Source: Acidobacteriota bacterium (lineage in GTDB: Bacteria > Acidobacteriota > Vicinamibacteria > Vicinamibacterales > Vicinamibacteraceae). From it: a stretch of 15,893 nucleotides of DNA. The stretch spans positions 1 to 15,893 of the forward strand of contig JACDAO010000534.1 in assembly GCA_013695405.1 (NCBI GenBank), in the 5' to 3' direction. The notes below the pieces were generated by a model that was not told the DNA's origin, did no database searches, and saw nothing but the letters and a program-made list of their open reading frames with translations. This document shows, piece after piece, positions 1 through 8,882 of this stretch (position 1 is the stretch's first letter; each line of letters opens with the position of its first letter). The position numbers and the translations under genes were made by a program.

Positions 1-297
1 GGCGACAGCTGGTGACGGTAACGTTGACGGTACCTCGCCTGGCTGCGGCGGTGACAAGGATAATTTTATTGGCTTATCGCAACTTTTTTGACCCCCGCCT
101 TCGGCAAACTCAGCATTAGGAAACCACGTACACGGGCGTGTCGGCGCCACCGCGATGACACGTGTGTCGAGCGCTCTTCACTGCACCCACCCGGTTTTCG
201 GTCCACCGGCGACCCGCACCGTGCCGTGTCGGACCTGTCTGCTCGGCGCTGCCGGGACCAGGCCCTCGCCCGCCATTCCTGCGATAATCCTCCGCGT
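1..297. other. Left-edge stretch without a supported gene
   Basis: No reading frame here looks like a real protein across its length. Two short plus-strand frames are open from the left edge, one stopping at 89-91 and one stopping near 117. Either could be the tail of a gene lying mostly outside the window, but neither can be confirmed. A tandem copy of TGACGGTA occurs at 13-20 and 25-32, twelve bases apart. An AT-rich patch at about 57-90, including a run of six T residues, stands out in the GC-rich background and may mark an intergenic boundary. I see no tRNA, hairpin terminator or convincing -35/-10 pair. Confidence 0.4.
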
Positions 298-548
298 TCG
301 TCGAAGGTCAAGTCGGGCCGACCGCCTGCCCTATACTCTCCGCGTGGTGACCTCGTCGACATCGTGACCTACGGCGCCGGTGCCCGCTGCACGCGATCAT
401 CTGGGCCGCCTGCTCGAACGATCCCGGCTTCGGTCCCCTCCTGCTGCTCGAGCAGATGCGGCGCAACTCACGAGTGGACGACACAGAACTGCGCGAGAGG
501 AACCGTTCATCACGCACCTGCGCTCGCGGAGTGCGTGAGTCATCGTAG
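298..548 (+). pseudogene. Possible C-terminal remnant of an AbiEii-like nucleotidyltransferase
   Basis: Protein-like sequence appears in two successive frames. From 298 to about 380 one frame reads PALYSPRGDLVDIVTYG, which recalls the [L/K]xALYxRxxxRDLxD segment near the C-terminus of AbiEii/DUF1814-type nucleotidyltransferase toxins. From about 387 the next frame reads HAIIWAACSNDPGFGPLLLL and then continues acidic and basic to a TAG at 546-548. Joining them needs one extra base near 375-388. Upstream of 298 no frame continues the protein convincingly, so this looks like a decayed fragment, or a gene damaged by several errors. The family assignment is from memory of motif style and is weak. 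The fragment ends 32 bases before bshB1. Confidence 0.27.
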
Positions 549-570
549 CGACTCGGTCCCCCTTGCCTCG

Positions 571-575
571 AGGAG
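571..575 (+). promoter_or_regulatory. Shine-Dalgarno site for bshB1
   Basis: AGGAG lies five bases upstream of the ATG at 581. It fixes the bshB1 start at 581 rather than at the in-frame TTG at 563, which would place this site inside the coding region. Confidence 0.75.
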
Positions 576-580
576 CTGCC

Positions 581-1309
581 ATGGACCCCGTGGACCTGCT
601 GGCGTTCGGCGCACACCCCGACGACATCGAGATCGGCCTCGGCGGGACCGTGGCGCGCCATGTCGGCCTCGGCTTCAAGGTTGGGCTCTGCGATCTGACG
701 GCTGGCGAGATGGGCACCAACGGGACCGTCGAGCAGCGCCTCGCCGAGGCCGAGGACGCGCGGGCCGTCCTCGGCGCCTCGTGGCGCGTGAACCTGCGCC
801 TGCCCGACCGCGCCCTCGGCCATGCCGACCATGTGCGCGCCGTCGCGACCCACATCAGGTACGCCCGGCCTCGCGCGGTCGCCATTCCGTACGGAACCGA
901 TCGCCACCCGGATCATGTCGCCGCACACACGTTGCTGATCGACGCCGTCTTCAACGCGGGCCTGCGCCGCTACGAGGCCGACGCCGAGGCGTGGCGGCCC
1001 GACTGGATCTGCGCGTACTTCATCAACGACTCGGTGCCACCGTCCTTCGTCGTGGATGTGTCGGCGTACTACGAGACCAAGCGCCGTGCGCTGGCCTGCT
1101 ACCCAAGCCAGTTCCAGCCGACCGCCGCCGGCGCCGCGCCGACACGGCTCACCGCGCCGACCTTCCGCCAACTGATCGAGAGCAGGGATGCCCAGTTCGG
1201 CGCCGTGGCCGGCGTCGCCTTCGCCGAGGGAATCGTCGTGCGCGATCCCCCGCTCCGGGCGCACCTGTTCCGGGACGAAGACGCGGTCGTCCCGGCGCAA
1301 CAGCCATGA
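581..1309 (+). CDS. bshB1: Bacillithiol biosynthesis deacetylase BshB1
   Basis: This 242-residue PIG-L/LmbE-family zinc deacetylase removes the acetyl group from N-acetylglucosaminyl-malate to give glucosaminyl-malate, the second step of bacillithiol synthesis in the cytoplasm. The N-terminal metal motif AHPDD (residues 11-15, ligands His12 and Asp15) and the second motif HPDH (109-112, with His112 as third ligand) are both present, and the length is normal for the family. The start at 581 has an AGGAG site five bases away. The stop overlaps the next start as ATGA (1306-1309), so BshB1 and BshA are probably translationally coupled. The bshA neighbour, which supplies the substrate, makes the BshB1 role far more likely than that of a generic LmbE deacetylase. 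The cysteine ligase gene bshC is not in the window. Confidence 0.93.
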   Translation: MDPVDLLAFGAHPDDIEIGLGGTVARHVGLGFKVGLCDLTAGEMGTNGTVEQRLAEAEDARAVLGASWRVNLRLPDRALGHADHVRAVATHIRYARPRAVAIPYGTDRHPDHVAAHTLLIDAVFNAGLRRYEADAEAWRPDWICAYFINDSVPPSFVVDVSAYYETKRRALACYPSQFQPTAAGAAPTRLTAPTFRQLIESRDAQFGAVAGVAFAEGIVVRDPPLRAHLFRDEDAVVPAQQP

Positions 1310-2438
1310 GGATCGGCATCGTCTGCTACGCCTCGGTGGGCGGCAGCGGCATCGTGGCAACCGAGCTGGGCAAGGCACTCGCCGACCGCGGGCACCAGGT
1401 GCACGTCATCAGCGCGGATGTGCCGTTCCGCCTGGGCAAGTTCCACCCCGGACTCTTCTTCCATCCGGTGCACACGCCGAGCTACCCGCTATTCCGCGAG
1501 CCGCAGTACGTCCTGTCGCTGGCCAACAAGGTCGTCCACGTCGCGCGCGACTTCGACCTCGATCTGATCCACGCGCACTATGCGATCCCGCACGCCACGG
1601 CGGCCCTGCTGGCCCAGCAGGTGCTCGCGTCGACCGCAGGTGCCAGGGCGCCCCGCGTGATCACCACCCTGCACGGCACCGACATCACGCTGGTCGGCAG
1701 CGACCCGTCCTTCTCGGAGATCGTGGCGCACTCGATCGAGCAGTCCGATGGCGTCACGGCCGTGTCAGACAGCTTGCGACTCGCCACGCACGCGCAACTG
1801 CACGTGCGCCGCGAGATCGTGACGATCCCCAACTGTCTCGACTGCACCGTGTACCACCGCGTTGCCCCGACCGGACTGCGAGAGCGCTTGCCCCGGATCC
1901 CGAGACGAGGCTCGTGATTCACATGTCGAACTTCCGCCCGGTCAAGCGCATCGACGCCGTGCTGGAGGTGTTCGCGCGGATCAACCGACGCATTCCGGCG
2001 CGGTTGCTGCTCGTGGGCGACGGACCGGAGATGAGCACGGCTCAGCGACTTGGGAAGACGCTTGGCGTGACCGATCGGATGGATGTGCTCGGCGAGCAGG
2101 AGGCCATCATCCCGCTGCTCTCCGTGTCGGACCTGTTTCTGCTGCCCTCCGCGCAGGAGAGTTTCGGCCTGGCCGCGCTGGAGGCCATGGCGTGCGAGGT
2201 GCCGGTCGTGGCCTCAGCGGTCGGCGGCCTGCCGGAGGTCATTTCTCACGGCACCAGCGGCTTCCTGCATCCGCCCGAGGACCTCGACGGAATGACGGAG
2301 AGCGCCGTCGCGCTGCTGACCGACGAGGTGCGGCACCGCCGCACGACCGCGGCCGCGCGGGAGCGTGTCCGCACGCTGTTCTGCACGGCCCGGGTGGTGC
2401 CGATGTACGAGGCGTACTACCGCCAGGTGATCGGGTAG
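1306..2438 (+). CDS. bshA: N-acetyl-alpha-D-glucosaminyl L-malate synthase BshA (frameshifted)
   Basis: A GT4-family glycosyltransferase that joins UDP-GlcNAc to L-malate, the first step of bacillithiol synthesis. Visible hallmarks are the N-terminal loop GGSGIVATELG, the segments HAHYAIPHA and TLHGTD, then SNFRPVKR at the start of the second Rossmann domain, and the retaining-GT motif ESFGLAALEAM followed by VGGLPEVI. The frame is broken: the first part runs from 1306 and would stop at about 1917, while the homologous sequence continues one frame over from about 1890 to the TAG at 2436-2438. Adding one base after 1890 turns the junction into RERLAPDPETRLVIHMSNF and gives about 377 residues, the usual BshA length. 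Either this assembly lost a G before the C run at 1891-1894, or the gene is inactive. No slippery heptamer is present. The start overlaps the bshB1 stop. Confidence 0.9.
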
Positions 2439-2482
2439 CGTTGATGCTTGCGGGCGCCCATGCAGCCTCGACGCGCCATGGC
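2439..2482. other. Convergent intergenic gap
   Basis: Only 44 bases separate the end of bshA on the plus strand from the end of the metallopeptidase gene on the minus strand. It contains the short palindrome GGGCGCCC at 2452-2459 but no T-rich tail on either strand, so I do not call a Rho-independent terminator. Termination here may be Rho-dependent. Confidence 0.5.
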
Positions 2483-3909
2483 TCACGGGACCTGCGTGTC
2501 GCCCTCGAGGGACATGCTCTCGTCGTGGTCGAACAGCAGGGCGGCAATTGCGTCGGTGCGCCGTCGAGACGGCGCGGCGGCGACCTTCTCGGCTGGTTGT
2601 CCATCGAGCTTGCCGGCAGGTCGCGACTCGACAATGTGCGTCTGCAACTGCGCCCAGAGCCTGGGCCGGTCCACGCCTGTCGGCCGCTCACGATGCACGT
2701 CGGCGGCCACGGCGACGATGGCGCGCGGGTCGAATACTTCGGTGGAGAGCAGTTGTGTGCCCCTCTTGACCGTTCGCGCGTAAATCGTGGCGCGCTGCGC
2801 GTCAAGGCGCCTGAATCCGAGCTCGCGCGGCAGGCCGGCCGCAGCGTAGACGGCCTGTACGACCTGCGGGATGTCCTTTTCGAAGGTGCCCATCGCGTGT
2901 GCCGGGTACGCCGCCTTCCAGTACGCCTCTACGCGGTCCGCCTCGTCAGCCTGGCCAAGCGTGCGGAGCGCATGCACGTTCATCAGCATTCGCAGCGACG
3001 CCGGCGGATACGCGCCCCAGGCGCCGCCGGACGGACGCACGAGCGTGCTGACTGTCTCGGGTGAGTCCGGCACGGCGTCGGCGAGCCACCAGACGAACGA
3101 CGGTCCCGCGACGTAACACGCGAACACATCGGCGAACACTTCGCGTTGCCAGTGTGTGCTCCAGCCCTCGGAGATACCGGACGATGTGGTGGCTGCGGCG
3201 ATCGCCGCGGACACCGTGGCGTCGAGGCCGAAATCGGTCTCGACGACGTGCCCGGTCTCGTGCGCCAGGGCCGACACTCCCGGCAGCAGCGCGGCCGTCT
3301 GCCACGGCGTGCCGATGACTGCGATCGGCATCGCGTCGAGGACCTGCGAGAACGCCTCCGTGCGGCCCACGGTGCTCGCCAGCCCCTGAGGCGAGAACTG
3401 GCGTCCGCGCGACAGGCCCATGGCGACTGCTGGACGTCGAAGGTCACCATCGGCGGCTCGCGGAGGGCGATGTCGCCAGCGCTCGCGTCCACGCGATCCA
3501 CCGCGTCGCGAGCCGGGCGCGTCGGGGGGCGAGTGGGCAGTGCGGCGCGCCGTGCGGCGAGCACCGGCGCATAGCACGCCCAGACGTACGCGTCGGCGGC
3601 CCGCAGGTACCCGCCGAGTTGCGGGTCGGCGCGCATCACCAGCTTCTCGCGGAAGTAGTTCCATACGGCGTGCACCGCGCCGCAGTCGCGCTGCGCCTTG
3701 CGGATCGCCACGAAGTCGCCGTTGCCGTTCCACGTCGCCTTGACGCGATCGTTGAGGGCCAGCATCTGCGCCGAGAGCGCGGCGACCTGCGAGTGGTGTT
3801 TCTCGTAGCTGGGCGTCGTGGTCAACGTGCGCCAGTGCTCGAGTTCCCTCGGCAGCGTCTCGAACTGCTCCTCGAGGTCCTGCGTGCGACGGGCGAGAAG
3901 GTCAGCCAT
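2483..3909 (-). CDS. HExxH zinc metallopeptidase, last gene of the protease operon (frameshifted)
   Basis: About 475 residues once the frame is joined. The N-terminal third (residues 1 to about 160) is helical and charged and of unknown role. The catalytic part carries HETGH at about residues 217-221, a zincin motif with two zinc-binding histidines and the general-base glutamate. About 36 residues later, REVFADVFACYV supplies a probable third ligand (Glu near 257) in the ExxAD arrangement of gluzincins. No signal peptide or membrane segment is seen, so it should act in the cytoplasm. The ATG at 3909 overlaps the end of the STAND gene by eight bases and has no Shine-Dalgarno site, implying translational coupling. 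The frame breaks near 3422: TCG-CCA-TGG becomes TCG-CCN-ATG if one base is added. The peptidase family cannot be named. Its place at the end of the operon suggests an effector or processing enzyme. Confidence 0.8.
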
Positions 3910-6900
3910 CGCGTTGCCGGCTCGCGGCCGGGAACAGGGGCAGGTAGGGGTGAGCCGTGAAAAAGGCGTCGAGCGCCGGCGCTCCTGACTTGGTCGCCGT
4001 GGCGGCGGCCCCATCGAGCAGCTCGAGCCGTGGCGTGCCCGAGACGGAGAGGGCCGCGACGACCGTGCGGTGCAACGCCTCGAGCGAGCGTTCCGCTCGG
4101 AGGCCGGTCGCCAGGACGCACGCGACCATGCCGCTGTCGATCAATCCCTGGGCGAAGTAGTTGCGCAGGAGCAACTGGTGCAGCAGGTCCGAATGCGTGG
4201 CGGGCAGGGGGACGTCGAGCACGACCACGGGCTTGTCGGCGGCACGCCGGCGCGAGAGCTCGTGCGCGAGGGTGGAGGCCGTCCACTCGAGACCGGCGAG
4301 CGCGGGCTCGTTGAGGCTGGGGATCTCCGTGAAGGACGAGCCGACGTAGACGACCTGCACCAGCTGCGTGGAGCCCGCCCGGTCGTTCTCGCCGAAACGC
4401 CGCTCGAAGTGGGCACGCAGTCCGATGTACGCGTTGATCGCCGGCGACTCACGATCGAGGGGCGAGGCCGGGAGCACGAGGAGTGGCGGGACAGGTGTCA
4501 CCGGCCCCGAGCGCGGTGTCGTCGCGGCGAGTCGCGCCTGCGCCTCGACGTCGTCCTCGACCCAGGCGGACGGCAGCCGGAACGGCGCGCGTGGCCCGCC
4601 GAAGGCCAGTTCCCAGGGCGCACAACTCAGTGACGACAGGCGGATCGCGAGCGCCACACGCGACGACTCCGGCGAGATGCCCGTGGCGTCGACCACGTGA
4701 CACAGATCCTGGCGGAGCTCGTCGATCGACATGCCGGCGAGCCGTCGGGGGATGCCGCGGGCACGGACGAGGGCCTCGATCGTCGGGTTCTCCGCGCTGA
4801 TCACCTGCTCGCGTGCAGGGATGTCGGTACGCGTCGCCAGCCGCCCGTGCCGTTCCCGCACCTCCAGCACGGTGAACGGCCCGCCGCCGAGCCTCGTCCC
4901 GGAGGGGCGCGCGGTCCGTTGTGACGTCGTTGCGGCCAGGGGCTCGAGGGACTCCTCGCTGGCGGCACTGCGTCCCGGGGCTGTTCGCTCGAGGGCCTCG
5001 GCGTCCAGGTGGAACTCGGTCTCGAGCGGCATGCGCGCGAACTCCGCGCGTGCGACGTCCAGGCAGATGCGCACCACGTCCTCGCGTCCGGCGGCACGCG
5101 CGCGCTGAGCGTTCTCGACGAGCACCGCTGCCACGCGGAACGGCGTGTGCCGCCAGAAGTCCACCCAGAGTTCCGGCGGATCGGGCACCGGCGGCGGCAG
5201 CGCGACCCGCGCACCACTCTCGCGTGCCCAGTCGCGCACGCGTTCTTCCGCGCGCCGCCGCTCGCGGTACGTGGCGGCGTTCCAGGCCTCGCGATTCGCA
5301 GTCGCGGTCATCACCGGTACCTCGGCGAGCACCCGAAACGCGTCCTCGAAGCGGCCGAGCCACCCGAGGAACTCCCCGTAGCGCACGGCGTACCACGCGG
5401 CTTCGATGTCGCCGTCAGGCTCGTGCCGGAAGGTGGCGGCCATTTCCTCGGCGAGTGCCGCCGGCAGTTCCGGCGGTCGTCCACGCAGCACCGGCGGCTG
5501 GAGGGCGGCGACGCGAGTGCACGTCGACAGCAGCCGCGCCTGCTCCAGCAACTGCGTCCAGTTCCGCTCCGGGAACGGCGTGACGACCTGTGAGAGCGCG
5601 AAGATCAGCCGTATCCGGGCCGCGGGCGATTCGCCCTCCATCTCCCGGAACGCGCGCAGCTGCCAGCGTTCCGCGGCAGGCGGGCCGAACGCGATCTGCC
5701 AGACGTCCACTTCGGCCGGGGGGACTGCTTGGCCGAGTACCGGCCAGAGCTCTGCACCGCGCCCTCGACATGCGACAGCCGCTGCAGCAGCGACTGCACC
5801 CCGCCCGGCGTCGACGTTCGCGTGGTCCGCAGACGCCAGTGGTAGAAGCTGGCCTGCCCGACCGCGACGTCCGCCAGGTGCCGGCTGTCGCCGTGCTGCC
5901 TCGCGGCGCGCTCGGCCTGTTCCCAGGCGTCGGTCGCTTCCCGCACGCGCATCCGCTGCGATAGCGCCTCGGCGCGCAGGCACCACAACTCGGCCAGCCG
6001 CGGTCCCGCCAGTTGATCGTCCACGGCAAGCAACGCGATGGCCTCGCCAGGGTTGCCTTTGGCGAGTTCGATGCGTGCCAGATGCAGGCGCAGCTCGGGT
6101 GAGCGAATCAGGCCGTCTCGTTCGAGGACCTGTTCGGCACGCCGGAGGCGGCCCAGTGAAAGGTGCAGTGCGGACGCGCGGCAGACCTGCTCGGTGGCCG
6201 TTGCGCGATCGCCGCGTTGCGCCCAGTCGTCGGCGGCTGCAATGAGATGCGCGATCGACGCATCGGGATCGCTCGTCTCGAGGCTGCGAGCCAGGCGTTG
6301 CCGCACCACCGCGGGGGGCACCACGGGATCGCCCTGTTGCAGCGCCAACTCCAGTGCGCGCCCGAGGACGTCCGCCACGAGTGCCGACCCCCGGTCCGCG
6401 ACGTCGGCGATCAGCACCGCGAGCCGCAGCCGGTCGTCGGGATCCTCGAGGGTCAGGACCGCGCGCAGGAGCAGGGACAGGTTGGTGCCGCCGGCCAGCC
6501 GTCGCCACTCCAACGCGAACCCCGGGAGTTCGCTGGCCGCCTCCTGGTCCTCGAACGCGAACTGCAGCGCGCGCACGGCCTCCGGGTGTGCGTAGGAGTA
6601 GTCGTGCTGCGCACCGAGAGCCTCCGCGAGGCGATACCGCACGTAGGCCTGCTCGCGCGGCGTGAAACCGTCGAAGTCGGAGCCGCGAAGCGCCTGGCAC
6701 ACCACCGCACGGAGGTCATGGGCGTGCCTGAGCAGTGGTCCGTCCAGCAAGGCCGCCAGGTACGGCATCAGGTGTACCGGTGCCCGTCCTGGAATGCTAC
6801 GCAGCTGCAGTTCGTGGTAGAGCCATTCGACCGATGCGGTGGTCGACGCGCCCGGCTGCGCCGCGCGCGCCCGGAACCAGTCGCGCGACCGTTCGTGCAG

Positions 6901-8880
6901 TTGCGCGAACACGCGCTGCGACCGCAGCAGGCGGCGCATCGGCTGGCGGATGTCCGAGCGGAACACGACCTCGTCTGGGTTCTCGCCAGGACTCATCCAG
7001 CTGCGCTCAGCGCTGTACGGGAGAACGTGGTCCTTCCAGAGCGCCTGCGCGTCGAAGACGAAGCCCGGCTGAGGCTTCCACACGTCCTGCTCGATCGCCG
7101 ATCGCGGCTGGTCTCGCCCCTCGGTTGCCGCACGTCCGCAGAGGGCATCGACCAGCGGCTCGCGCATCACGTCGCGAAGGTAGTGGCTGGTGAGCGTCCG
7201 TGGCACGACGCCGTAGCGGACGATCCAGCGCAGCGGCTCGTACGGGATGCGCCTGACCACCCGCTCGATGAGCATGGCGGTGCTCACGTCCTCCGACGCC
7301 AGCACCGTCTCGGCGTCGAGACTCTGCGCGGCGTTGGCCCACTCGGCAAACAGCGACAGGTTGAACGGAATGCCCTCAGACTTGACGACAATTGCATCCA
7401 GCAGCGCCTCGTGTTCGGCGTCTTTCCGGTCGACCAGGTGTGCAAGGAAAGCACGGGCTTCCGTATCGCCGAGGCCCTGCAGCGCGTGGGATTCGTACTG
7501 GCCCGCGAACTCCCGCGCGAACTCCGGCACGTGGTCCTCGCCCAGGGCATGCCGACCGGAGATGACCAGGCGGAACTGGACCAGCGGCTGGCCCCGATCG
7601 TGGGCAACCTTGTGCGCCTGTCGCCGCAGCGTGGCCAGGAGTCGCAGCGTCTCGAGCAGCTGCTGGCCGTGGTGCAACGAGGCGTCTTCCAGCGTATCGA
7701 GCACCAGCACCACCGGGCGATCGGTCGGCATGGACGCGATGCAGTCCGGAAGCCGATCGGTCCAGTACGACAGCAGCACGGGCGTTTGCGACAGCCGCAG
7801 CGTCCGCTCCTCGAGCGTCCGCGGCGGCACGGCGCCGGCCAGGAAGCCGCAACGCATCGGGTTGCTGAGGCCGGCTCGGTAGTGGGCGCGCGCGCCGACC
7901 TCCACCGACGGGGACGAGAGCCCACGCGCGGACGCGTCGCTCCGCGTGCGGAACAGCAACGATCCCAGTGGCTGGAAGCTGGTAGTCAGGAACGCGCCGA
8001 ACACCGGCTGCTCCAGCTGCTCGTTCCATTGGGCCGCCATGGCGAGCCCGAGGAGCGCGGGATGCTGCAGCACGGTCGCCACGTCGAGGTAGTCGAAGTC
8101 CACCCACGCACACGGCCGGTGCTGGTGGCCGATGGTCCACTCGTGGGAAATGAGCCGCCGCAGCAGCGTCGTCTTGCCCATCCCGCCGGTGGCGTGCAGA
8201 TGGAAGATCCATCGCTCCTCGTTCGGACCGTTCACGAAGCGGCGGAGATCGTCCTCGATCGGGCGCGGGTAGTACTCGGTGGTCTGGTAGAACTCCGCAA
8301 GGTACAGGTTACGCGACTGGCTGCGGCTGCGGAGCTCGTTCAGCAGGGCCGTCGACTCGGTATCACCGAACAGCCGGATCACCGGGGCCACGAGCTGCAC
8401 GAGGGCACTGCACTCGGGAATCTGGTGCGCGTCGTCGGCCGCCTGGAAAGCCTCGCGCAGCGCGGCCCGCGCCCGGCTCTGGTCGTCCAGGAACGCGAGC
8501 TGCAGCCGATCGAGGCGCTCGACCGGGTCATTCGGATCCAGCAAGGGCAGCAGCGCGCGGGCACGCGCCGCGCAGCCGTCGCGGTCGCTGGCCCAGTGCG
8601 TCAGCCGCTGCACGCGCGTGGCGGCGGCGACAGTGTACCGATCCGTATACCCGTTGAGCCGCGTGACCTCTCCGCTGGCGACCAGTTGCTCGAGCGTCGG
8701 CGCGGGGTCGAGCCCGTCCACGGCCCACTCGTACACGCCGGGAGTGAACGTCCGCGACAGCGACAGACGGCCCAAAACGGCATCGAGCGAGGGCAGCGGT
8801 TCCGGGATCAGCGCCTGCAGGCTCGCGCGCACGTCGTCCGGGAGATCCGCGCTCTGCAACAGTGCCCGCAGGTCGGACAT
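3902..8880 (-). CDS. Giant STAND-type ATPase with TPR-like repeats and a C-terminal inactive CHAT-like domain (frameshifted)
   Basis: About 1659 residues after joining frames. Order: an N-terminal region of unknown fold (1-200); a STAND NTPase with Walker A GGMGKTTLL (232-240), Walker B VVLVLDTLED (390-399), a sensor-like RLVISGRH (437-444) and a GxP-type GIPF (503-506); a winged-helix-like stretch ending FAQLHERSRDWF; helical TPR-like repeats (roughly 780-1200); and a C-terminal domain with the CHAT landmarks PWEL (about 1422) and LIDSGMVACVLATG but no catalytic His or Cys. The ATG at 8880 starts two bases after the CHAT gene stop. The frame breaks near 5756, where EGAV in one frame continues as AELWPVLGQAV in the next. 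STAND proteins normally switch on by nucleotide-driven oligomerisation after the repeats bind a trigger. Here the probable partner is the adjacent active CHAT protease. Confidence 0.82.
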
Positions 8881-8882
8881 GC

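Noticed and set aside
332..337. TATACT as a -10 promoter element for bshB1
   Set aside because: No reasonable -35 element at 16-18 bases upstream, and the hexamer lies inside a possible coding remnant.
88..1305. Long plus-strand open frame upstream of and across bshB1, in frame with bshA
   Set aside because: The part before 1306 is low-complexity arginine/proline sequence, out of frame with the well-supported bshB1. Only the portion from 1306 is real coding sequence (bshA).
1885..1900. Programmed -1 ribosomal frameshifting in bshA, and likewise near 3422 and 5756
   Set aside because: No X-XXY-YYZ slippery heptamer or downstream pseudoknot is apparent at the junctions, and these gene families are not known to use recoding.
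2439..2482. Bidirectional Rho-independent terminator between bshA and the metallopeptidase
   Set aside because: Only an 8-base palindrome is present, with no T tract on either strand.
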